In this document: in pieces, positions 24,135 to 30,679 of the stretch
Layout of the letters: every line of letters begins with the position of its first letter
Position numbering within the stretch: position 1 is the stretch's first letter
Source: an uncultured bacterium
Lineage (GTDB): Bacteria; Patescibacteriota; Microgenomatia; UBA1400; PJMF01
Length of the DNA: 35,214 nucleotides
Assembly: GCA_903891335.1 (NCBI GenBank)
Contig: CAITDX010000003.1
Location: 1 to 35,214 of the forward strand
Direction: 5' to 3'
Made by a program: the position numbers and the translations under genes
The notes under the pieces: model-generated
Database searches by the model: none
What the model saw: the letters and a program-made list of their open reading frames with translations, nothing else
What the model was told of the DNA's origin: nothing

Positions 24135-25724
24135 ATGTCTTTACTCAAGTCTGTATTTGCTTTGCTTAAGAAGATTGATCTTTTTCTCGATCGACATACC
24201 GGTTTACTCGTACTTTTTGCCATTATTGTGATCCTACGCATTCCCAATTTTTTTGAACCATATTGGTATGGTGATGAAGCCATTTATCTGACCCTTGGCA
24301 ATGCTCTACGCGAAGGAGGTAAACTCTACACCACCATCATTGATCACAAGACTCCCCTGATTTACTATCTAGCGATGGTACCCAACCAGTTTTATTTCCG
24401 CCTTCTTAACCTAGTGTGGATGCTCATTACCACGGCACTTTTTTTCAAATTAGCCAAGACACTCTTCAAAAAAATCAGCCTCGCTTGGCTGGCAAGTTTT
24501 ATTTTGGTTATTTTCACAACCTTACCTTGGCTGGAAGGACATATTCCCAATGGCGAGCTCTTCGTGATGGGTTTTGTCATGGTCGGAGCAGTTCTATTTA
24601 GCCAAAGCAGCGTCTGGCAGGAATTTTTTCAAAGCAGCAAAACCACTCTCAAGAAAATTTCCCCTCTCCGTGACCAACTCTCTTTGCTGGGAGCTGGCGT
24701 CTTTATGGGACTGGGCATTCTCACCAAAGTTCCAGCTATTCTTGATGTAGCAGCTTTTTTAGCTATTTTCTGGTTAATTCTCTTTGGTAAACTCATAAGT
24801 CCAGGAGCTAATGTAAAGACTGTTTGGCAGAAATTTATCTCCTTAGTTGGCAAAGGCCTCTGGTTTGTAGCCGGTTTACTCATTCCAATCGCTTTGTCCA
24901 TCCTCTACTTTGTCAGCGTCGGCAGTGGCAAAGACTATCTTGATTACGGATTACTCTATAACTTCCGTTACAGCCAATCTTGGTCTCATGACTTTGGCAG
25001 TGAGTTCCTCAACTTTGCTTTTAGCATGCCGGGTAAAACCATCGTTTTATTCACCATTTTCTTATTGATTTCGCTCAACACCAAAGAGTTGAAAAAGAGA
25101 ACTCAATTTATCGCCATCTACTTTATTTTCACCCTCTATTCAGTTTTACTCTCAAGTCGCCCCTATCCACACTACTTCATTCAAATGGTGCCAAGTGCAG
25201 CTTTACTTCTAGTCGAAATGATTGCCCGCTGGCGTAATTGGCGCACCTTAGGGCTGGGGATTGGTTTATTTGCCTTAACTGGCTATGTCATGCTCAGTTT
25301 TGGCTTTAAACCATATGAGGTAACCTGGTACTACAAACAATTTTACCGCTACGCCACACTCCAAATTAGCAAAGAAGAATATGAAAATTCCTTTGATGGC
25401 AACATCGCTGATAATCGCAAAATTAGCAAGCTAATCAAAGAGATGGGAATTAAAAAAATCTTCATTTGGGGCACTAATCCACTCCTCTACGCACAAAGCC
25501 AAACCGTTCCCACCTCCCGCTTCACTGTTTCTTTTCACATCAAAGATTTCGCTGATCATAACCGCACCTTTGCTCAGATTGTCGCCGAAAAACCACAGCT
25601 GATTGTGGTGATGAACAATGAGAATGAAAAATTTCCCACTCTTGAAGCGTATTTAGCCAAGTATTATATTCCGAACACTAACTTTACACATATGACCGTC
25701 TATTTACGACAAGAGCAACCCTAA
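24135..25724 (+). CDS. GT39 / ArnT-like GT-C glycosyltransferase
   Basis: 529 residues from ATG 24135; ATG 24123 adds four residues but overlaps the likely -10 box. It is a multi-pass membrane protein with about ten or eleven helices. The first extracytoplasmic loop has the GT-C signature: RIPNFFEPYWYGDEAIY with Asp47-Glu48, then IIDHKTPLIYYLAM (His71, Lys72), as in dolichyl/undecaprenyl-phosphate-sugar-dependent transferases. It should take a sugar from a lipid phosphate carrier and add it to a surface acceptor. It follows the broken GT2 gene and precedes the WecA-like and UbiA-like genes, consistent with one glycan pathway. Sugar and acceptor are unknown. Confidence 0.88.
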   Translation: MSLLKSVFALLKKIDLFLDRHTGLLVLFAIIVILRIPNFFEPYWYGDEAIYLTLGNALREGGKLYTTIIDHKTPLIYYLAMVPNQFYFRLLNLVWMLITTALFFKLAKTLFKKISLAWLASFILVIFTTLPWLEGHIPNGELFVMGFVMVGAVLFSQSSVWQEFFQSSKTTLKKISPLRDQLSLLGAGVFMGLGILTKVPAILDVAAFLAIFWLILFGKLISPGANVKTVWQKFISLVGKGLWFVAGLLIPIALSILYFVSVGSGKDYLDYGLLYNFRYSQSWSHDFGSEFLNFAFSMPGKTIVLFTIFLLISLNTKELKKRTQFIAIYFIFTLYSVLLSSRPYPHYFIQMVPSAALLLVEMIARWRNWRTLGLGIGLFALTGYVMLSFGFKPYEVTWYYKQFYRYATLQISKEEYENSFDGNIADNRKISKLIKEMGIKKIFIWGTNPLLYAQSQTVPTSRFTVSFHIKDFADHNRTFAQIVAEKPQLIVVMNNENEKFPTLEAYLAKYYIPNTNFTHMTVYLRQEQP

Positions 25725-25731
25725 ATCAATT

Positions 25732-26112
25732 ATGGATCGTACGTTTCATAACAAACCAACCACTAAGACAATCTCTTATTTACGTTTTCTGCCAGTGCAT
25801 TTGCGCAAAATGGGTTTAACTGCAATCACACTCGGATTCCTTAATGTATTAAGTTGCACGATTGCTTATTTTTTTCTCCAACCGCAAATTCCCTTATTCT
25901 ATTCACAAGCCAATGACCAACAACTTGCTGACAAAATCTGGATTTTTTTGATTCCTGGTTTGGCCCTGCTTTCCAATATGCTCCACTTCACCTTTATGAA
26001 AACGCAGCGAGAAATAAATGAACAAATTCTCAAGATGCTGGTACAACTCACGGTACTATTGCAGATTTTGCTTTTGGCGATTAGTTGGCGAATCATTATA
26101 ATAGTGAATTAA
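25732..26112 (+). CDS. Small three-helix membrane protein, DUF1648-like
   Basis: 126 residues with three membrane helices (about 28-48, 66-84, 100-124). The loop after helix 1, LQPQIPLFYSQANDQQLADK, followed by a helix starting IFLIPG, resembles DUF1648-type proteins. Function unknown. It starts 7 nt after the GT39 stop, and its TAA shares one base with the next ATG (TAATG), so it is part of the glycan operon. Confidence 0.65.
   Translation: MDRTFHNKPTTKTISYLRFLPVHLRKMGLTAITLGFLNVLSCTIAYFFLQPQIPLFYSQANDQQLADKIWIFLIPGLALLSNMLHFTFMKTQREINEQILKMLVQLTVLLQILLLAISWRIIIIVN
26097..26102 (+). promoter_or_regulatory. -10 box before the WecA-like gene
   Basis: A perfect TATAAT inside the end of the upstream gene, 9 nt before ATG 26112; it may provide an internal leaderless start. 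Confidence 0.45.
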
Positions 26113-27173
26113 TGTGGCCTTTTTTAATTAGTTTCCTCGGTGCGACACTTATTAGCCCTGTGATTATTGCTCTTTATCGTCAGCAAAATTGGCTTGATGA
26201 TCCAAGCACCAATCGACATGCTAAAAAAACTCACCAGACAGCAGTCCCTCGCGGTGGCGGAGTCGTTATTTTTCTATCAGTGCTCTTTGCTGCCACACTA
26301 TTTCTTAATTTCGATTATTATCTTTTGGCAATTTTTCTTGGTGCCAGCCTCCTCACGATAGTTGGTTTCATCGATGATATTCTCGATATTAGCCCATATA
26401 TCCGTCTTTTCACTGGACTCTTAGCCACTTTTATTGTGGTGGGAGCGGGCATCGGCATTGCCTACGTTAGCAATCCTCTCGGTGAGGGAGTGATTCACCT
26501 TAGCCAGCCGCAACTTAGTTTTGAGATTTTTGGAGAAACCAGACATATTTGGATTCTTTCAAGTTTATTTGCGATTTTTTTCATTACTTGGAATATGAAT
26601 ATTATCAATTGGTCTAAAGGAGTTGATGGTCAATTACCAGGTTTTGTGGCAGTTTCAAGTGTATTTATTGCGATTTTGGCAAGTAGATTTGCTGATGCAC
26701 CAACCCAATTTAATGTGGTTAATCTTGCTCTCATTGTGGCTGGCGCATACAGCGGTCTTTTCATCTGGAACTTCTACCCGCAAAAAATTATGCCGGGTTA
26801 TGGAGCTGGCTCTTTAGCAGGATTTTTCCTGAGTATTTTAGCGATTCTTTCTGGCGCGAAGGTTGCCACAACTCTAATGGTTCTGGCCATTCCTACCGCT
26901 GATGGCGTTTTTACGATTTTGCGGCGCTTGGCCGCCGGCAAATCACCCTTTTGGGGCGATCGAGGCCATCTTCACCACAAACTCATGGACTACTATGGCT
27001 GGGGCAAGCGCCGCATCGCCCTCTTTTATATCGCCAGTAGCGCCGCGCTTGGCTTACTATCGCTCTACCTCAATACTGCTGGCAAAATTATCGCTATCCT
27101 TACAACCACCGGCATCGTATTTGCTTTTTTGATATATACTAAGCTAAAGGCACTGCGACATGGAAAATCTTAG
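26112..27173 (+). CDS. WecA/MraY-family polyprenyl-phosphate phosphosugar transferase
   Basis: 353 residues from ATG 26112; an upstream TTG is less likely. A multi-pass enzyme that moves an aminosugar-1-phosphate from a UDP-sugar to undecaprenyl phosphate, starting a lipid-linked glycan. Motifs: DDP with Asp29-Asp30, the VPRGGG loop (46-50), FIDD (Asp88-Asp89), and GDRGHLHHKL (282-291) with the HxHH of WecA/TagO-type enzymes rather than MraY. The central motif, normally N..N..DGxDG, reads NIINWSKGVDGQ (164-174), with Lys169 where Asp is expected and Asp172 kept. It overlaps the UbiA gene by 14 nt. Confidence 0.9.
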   Translation: MWPFLISFLGATLISPVIIALYRQQNWLDDPSTNRHAKKTHQTAVPRGGGVVIFLSVLFAATLFLNFDYYLLAIFLGASLLTIVGFIDDILDISPYIRLFTGLLATFIVVGAGIGIAYVSNPLGEGVIHLSQPQLSFEIFGETRHIWILSSLFAIFFITWNMNIINWSKGVDGQLPGFVAVSSVFIAILASRFADAPTQFNVVNLALIVAGAYSGLFIWNFYPQKIMPGYGAGSLAGFFLSILAILSGAKVATTLMVLAIPTADGVFTILRRLAAGKSPFWGDRGHLHHKLMDYYGWGKRRIALFYIASSAALGLLSLYLNTAGKIIAILTTTGIVFAFLIYTKLKALRHGKS

Positions 27174-28110
27174 TCTACATTTACTACGTTCATTCCGCCC
27201 CAAGCAATGGCTGAAAAATCTCGCCCTCTACGCTGCCCTCGTTTTTTCAGGTTTTTTCTTTTACCAAGCTGATGGGCAAACCCCCTACGTAATCACTGTT
27301 AGTTTTGCGTTTATAATTTTTTGTCTACTCACCTCAAGTATTTATCTGATCAACGACCTGATTGATATCGAATCAGATCGCAAACACCCCTTCAAGAAAA
27401 ACCGCCCTCTAGCCTCTGGTAAATTACCTGTTCCGATTGCTGTGTTTAGCGTCGTGACGCTCTTGGCATTAGTTTTTTTTCTATCACTCAGCCTACCAAT
27501 ATTCTTTAAGATTCTGATCTTAGCCTACTTTGTCCTACAACTTTTATATTCCACTCGCCTCAAGCAATATGCTATTTTTGATATCATTGCCATCGCACTT
27601 GGTTTTCTCATTCGCGTTTACGCGGGTGCAGTTGTCGTCGATTTACACATGAATGTCTGGTTTTTGTTGACGGTTGTCTCTGTCTCACTCTTCATGGCAG
27701 TCGGTAAACGTCAGAGTGAACGAACTCTCCTGAGCAACAATCATGTCGAATTTGCTCGCAAGTCGCTGGATAAATATAGTCAGCGCTTACTTGATCAATA
27801 CACCGCTATGTTTGCCACCTCTACTTGGTTGACGTACGCTATTTTTACCTTCCAAAGCTATACGGGTAGTGTTAATTTGCTCTATGAAAAATTTCCCACG
27901 TTGTACTTTGTATTACCAAAAACTCTACAATCTCAGAAACTCTTGATGCTTACACTCCCCTTTGTCATTGTCGGCGTGATGCGCTACTTGCAATTAGTGT
28001 ATGAGGAAAATAAAGGCGAAGCTCCTGAAGACATTCTACTTAAAGATCGCACCCTCCTAACAACTGTTTTCCTCTGGTTTGTGGCGGTGATTTTTGTGAT
28101 TTATGCTTGA
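27160..28110 (+). CDS. UbiA-family prenyltransferase, decaprenyl-phosphate phosphoribosyltransferase-like
   Basis: 316 residues with eight or nine helices. The first prenyl-diphosphate/metal motif is NDLIDIESDRKHP (from Asn65; Asp69 and Asp73), followed by KNRPLASGKL, which matches DPPR synthase (the Rv3806c/UbiA branch) better than quinone-type UbiA. The second acidic region begins with FDIIAIALGFLIRVYAG. DPPR synthase transfers phosphoribose from PRPP to a polyprenyl phosphate, the route to lipid-linked arabinose or ribose. No DprE1/DprE2-like genes are in the window. With the GT39 and large GT-C proteins, a lipid-linked pentose donor is plausible. Its stop lies inside the left arm of the inverted repeat. 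Confidence 0.85.
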   Translation: MENLSLHLLRSFRPKQWLKNLALYAALVFSGFFFYQADGQTPYVITVSFAFIIFCLLTSSIYLINDLIDIESDRKHPFKKNRPLASGKLPVPIAVFSVVTLLALVFFLSLSLPIFFKILILAYFVLQLLYSTRLKQYAIFDIIAIALGFLIRVYAGAVVVDLHMNVWFLLTVVSVSLFMAVGKRQSERTLLSNNHVEFARKSLDKYSQRLLDQYTAMFATSTWLTYAIFTFQSYTGSVNLLYEKFPTLYFVLPKTLQSQKLLMLTLPFVIVGVMRYLQLVYEENKGEAPEDILLKDRTLLTTVFLWFVAVIFVIYA

Positions 28111-28277
28111 TAGAAATCAATCCTTTCATTAAGATCACGCTCAACTAAAAATAACTCCCCTCCCACAGCAACAATCTTTTTTTCGCTCGATGAAGGCGCT
28201 GTTTATATGATGTCAACCAACTTTTACCGATCATGCAGCGCCTTCAACGGATCTTAATGAAAGGATTTATTTCTCTC
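28109..28277. repeat. 169-bp nested inverted repeat (MITE-like or structured RNA)
   Basis: Outer arms 28109-28136 and 28250-28277 are inverted repeats matching at 26 of 28 positions, including a perfect 18-bp core (AATCCTTTCATTAAGATC, 28119-28136, against 28250-28267). A perfect inner stem, TGAAGGCGCTG (28191-28201) with CAGCGCCTTCA (28236-28246), encloses a 34-nt loop. The right arms are 3 nt apart, the left arms 54 nt apart, so the fold is lopsided. No transposase or clear target duplication is visible. It fills most of the gap between convergent ubiA-like and maf; 28278-28337 shows nothing else. Confidence 0.75.
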
Positions 28278-28337
28278 AATAAACAATTGATCTCTACACT
28301 GAGCTCATTCAATGGACTCTTGCCAACACGGTATTTT

Positions 28338-28916
28338 CTAGAATAAGGTTGTTTGCTGGAGGAATGTTCTGACTTTATCGAGGGGTAAACCATGACTAAA
28401 GGCAGTGAAATTGCCATTGATATGTGCAATGAGCGCCATGCCAGTGTCATAAGCAGGTGAAAATGCTGCCGACCAAGTCAAAACAGGCTCGGTAGCGACA
28501 TAGTACTTGATTTCCGCCTCACTCAGTTCTCTCATCCGCATCTGCACCACTTCACAACCAAGCATTTGTCTGGCGTTTGAAGTATCCAAAAATGCATAGC
28601 CTGTCAAAACCTCCAGCTCCTGTCCTGATTGGAAACGTAACATCTCTTCAGCTTCCCGGAGACTTTTTGGCTTTTCTAAAATTCGACCCTGTAAATAACA
28701 AAACGTATCGGCAGCAATCACAATACTAGCTGTAGTGCATCGAGCTACTACTGCCTGAGCTTTGGCCAAAGCAATTGCCTGCGCCTTGTCGTACTGATCT
28801 TTGAAAGGCACGACTTGCTCATCGATATCAGCTGGCTGGATTTGAAAAGGGATACCTAGAGTCGCCAGAATCGCTTGACGCTGCTTGGAACCTGAAGCGA
28901 GAATAATCTCTGTCAT
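28338..28916 (-). CDS. maf: Maf family nucleoside triphosphate pyrophosphatase
   Basis: 192 residues from ATG 28916; a GTG at 28925 overlaps the -10 box and is less likely. The N-terminal ILASGSKQRQAIL is the Maf SxSxxR phosphate-binding motif. IVIAADTFC carries the catalytic Asp of the ADT motif, and EKPKSLREAEEML and LTGYAF follow as in the family. Maf proteins hydrolyse dTTP, UTP, CTP or modified bases and have been linked to septum control. It is the last gene of the trx operon, 18 nt after trxB, with its own TATAGT box 7 nt before the ATG. Confidence 0.92.
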   Translation of the reverse strand: MTEIILASGSKQRQAILATLGIPFQIQPADIDEQVVPFKDQYDKAQAIALAKAQAVVARCTTASIVIAADTFCYLQGRILEKPKSLREAEEMLRFQSGQELEVLTGYAFLDTSNARQMLGCEVVQMRMRELSEAEIKYYVATEPVLTWSAAFSPAYDTGMALIAHINGNFTAFSHGLPLDKVRTFLQQTTLF

Positions 28917-28923
28917 AGACCCC

Positions 28924-28929
28924 ACTATA
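28924..28929 (-). promoter_or_regulatory. -10 box of maf
   Basis: TATAGT on the minus strand in the 18-nt gap after trxB, 7 nt before ATG 28916. Confidence 0.4.
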
Positions 28930-28934
28930 ACTGA

Positions 28935-29954
28935 TTATGAGGACCCTTGCTGTAATAAATAATGCTCGACATCCAAGGCTGCTTGCGTACCCATCCCTGC
29001 CGAAACAATGGCCTGACGGTAACGATGGTCAGCGACATCACCAGCCGCAAAGACTCCCTCTACTGAGGTAGCGGTGTGATAGACATCGTGCTTTTGAAGA
29101 TTGATATAGCCAACTTTATCAACACTAATTTGCGAAGCAAAAAGGGCCGTATTGGGTCTGTGGCCAATCGCTAAAAACAACCCATCAGCAGGTACTTCCT
29201 GTGCCTGACCTTGACTAAGGAGAGCGATCTTTTGTACTTGCTTGCCGTCACCAAATACTTGCGTCACTTGCGTATTCCACAAGACTTTGATGTGGGGGTG
29301 ATTGAGGACACGCTCCTGCATGATTTTACTAGCCCGGAAAGCGTCGCTACGATGCACAATCGTCACTCGATCGGTAAATTTGGCTAGCGCCAAAGCATCT
29401 TCCATGGCACTATCACCACCACCAACGACATAGACGTTTTTTTCTCGATAAAAAGCTGCGTCACAGACAGCACAAGTGCTGACTCCATGACCAAAATATT
29501 CTTGTTCGCCTGGAATACTCAGCATGATGCTACTTGCTCCGGTGGCAATAATGACGGTCTGGGCACTATAGGTCGCCTCATCTTGGCGAATTGTTGCCAT
29601 CGCTGCCTCCAGCTCTGCTCCGCGCAAGTTTTTGTAGTCATTTTGCGTCATGCCCGCAGGCAACTTGGTCCACAAGCGAAATGGCTCACTCCCAAAATCC
29701 ACCGCAGTGATCTGCTCGTATTTAATCTCTGTACCAAAGCGCTTGGCTTGCTCTTGCATGTCCATCATCAGCTGAGGACCACTTTTGCCAGCAGGAAAGC
29801 CAGGAAAATTCTCAATATCACTGGTATACATCAGCTGACCACCAATTTCGAGGCCAGCAAAGAGGGTCGTCTGCAAGCGAGCCCGCGAAGTATAGATCGC
29901 AGCCGTCAAACCAGCTGGACCGGAGCCAATAATTGCCACTGACAATGCTTGCAT
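28935..29954 (-). CDS. trxB: Thioredoxin reductase
   Basis: 339 residues. FAD site GSGPAG (10-15), redox pair CAVC (Cys161, Cys164), NADPH site GGGDSAMEDA (178-187) and the final FAD motif GVFAAGDVADH. It uses NADPH to reduce thioredoxin. A segment of about 27 residues (roughly 100-126, GMTQNDYKNLRGAELEAAMA) is inserted before the strand AQTVIIATGA compared with the Escherichia coli enzyme, making this one longer. It follows trxA by 49 nt; the gap contains a tandem TAAGTTTAG. Expression should follow the operator ahead of the CsoR-like gene. Confidence 0.96.
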   Translation of the reverse strand: MQALSVAIIGSGPAGLTAAIYTSRARLQTTLFAGLEIGGQLMYTSDIENFPGFPAGKSGPQLMMDMQEQAKRFGTEIKYEQITAVDFGSEPFRLWTKLPAGMTQNDYKNLRGAELEAAMATIRQDEATYSAQTVIIATGASSIMLSIPGEQEYFGHGVSTCAVCDAAFYREKNVYVVGGGDSAMEDALALAKFTDRVTIVHRSDAFRASKIMQERVLNHPHIKVLWNTQVTQVFGDGKQVQKIALLSQGQAQEVPADGLFLAIGHRPNTALFASQISVDKVGYINLQKHDVYHTATSVEGVFAAGDVADHRYRQAIVSAGMGTQAALDVEHYLLQQGSS

Positions 29955-30003
29955 ATCACTACCGAGCCTTTCTCAATCTAAACTTACTAAACTTACGTTT
30001 ATA

Positions 30004-30330
30004 TTAGCTTGCTAAATGACGAGCTACCATGGCTTTGAGACCATCCTCACCTGGGTAACCAACTTGACGATCAACTTCTTGACCATCTTTGAGCACGACG
30101 AAGGTGGGAATACTCATCACACCATATTTCATGGCCGATTCTCGATCTTGATCGACATCAACCTTAAGCACTTTGGCTTTGCCGGCGTATTCGTCAGCCA
30201 TCTTATCAACGATGGGGGCTGACATCTGGCATGGACCACACCAAGTCGCAAAGAAATCAACCAAAACCACGCCCTTGCTGTCCTCAGCCTCGGCTTTAAA
30301 AGTAGTACTATCAGTATGAATTGCTGGCAT
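30004..30330 (-). CDS. trxA: Thioredoxin
   Basis: 108 residues, the typical size. The active site is WCGPC (Trp30, Cys31, Cys34) in FFATWCGPCQM, and the cis-proline is in MSIPTFVV. It reduces disulfides in the cytosol and is recharged by the adjacent trxB product. The start has a rare strong ribosome site, AGGAAAGG, 4 nt before the ATG, suggesting high translation. It lies 53 nt after the CsoR-like gene; a TATAAC in that gap could add a second promoter. Confidence 0.97.
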   Translation of the reverse strand: MPAIHTDSTTFKAEAEDSKGVVLVDFFATWCGPCQMSAPIVDKMADEYAGKAKVLKVDVDQDRESAMKYGVMSIPTFVVLKDGQEVDRQVGYPGEDGLKAMVARHLAS

Positions 30331-30383
30331 ATGCCCTTTCCTATTCTATTGTTATATTTTTATATCTAGCTAATAATTTTATT

Positions 30384-30620
30384 TTAGTAGCGCAAAAGTT
30401 CCTTGATGACTAAGTTCAATTGTTCGCGGTCATGTTCCTTAGAACAGACTCCGGCTTCACAAGTGAGCATATCTTTAGCGACCTTGCCCACTGAATTGCG
30501 CACTGCTGCCAACTGCCGAGCAATCTCGACACAAGGGCGTTCAGTCTCGTACATCTTGATGATGCCATCAACTTGACCGCGAATGCGATTGAGTGAAGCA
30601 ATGATTGGATCTTTTGCCAT
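30384..30620 (-). CDS. CsoR/FrmR-family repressor with CstR-like cysteine pattern
   Basis: 78 residues, an all-helical DUF156 repressor. LNRIRGQVDGIIKM (10-23) is the family signature. Sensor residues are Cys30 (in RPCVEIARQL) and Cys59, 29 apart as in copper CsoR, but the copper-ligand His position is Glu55, next to an extra Cys54. The two-Cys, no-His pattern resembles the persulfide sensor CstR more than CsoR. Alternative metal or thiol sensing remains possible. A perfect operator-like palindrome overlaps its own -10 box, so it should repress itself and the trxA-trxB-maf genes after it. Confidence 0.9.
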   Translation of the reverse strand: MAKDPIIASLNRIRGQVDGIIKMYETERPCVEIARQLAAVRNSVGKVAKDMLTCEAGVCSKEHDREQLNLVIKELLRY

Positions 30621-30628
30621 TGCCTAAT

Positions 30629-30650
30629 AATATACCCAGTGGGGGTATAT
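30629..30650 (-). promoter_or_regulatory. CsoR/CstR-type operator overlapping the -10 box
   Basis: ATATACCC (30630-30637) and GGGTATAT (30643-30650) form a perfect palindrome with spacer AGTGG, the ATACCC...GGGTAT layout known for CsoR-family operators. On the minus strand TATATT (30634-30629) lies inside it, 8 nt before ATG 30620. Binding would block RNA polymerase. Confidence 0.8.
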
Positions 30651-30679
30651 TTGCAAGAGGCAGTTTTTGATGAAAATAC

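Noticed and set aside
28119..28267. T-box or other known riboswitch
   Set aside because: No T-box consensus is present and both neighbours are convergent, so the element is not in a leader position.
29487..29942. 151-residue plus-strand frame opposite trxB
   Set aside because: It is the antisense of a well-conserved gene and shows no family features or start signals.
29956..30003. Tandem TAAGTTTAG upstream of trxB as an operator
   Set aside because: Only two 9-nt copies in an AT-rich gap; too little to support a binding site.
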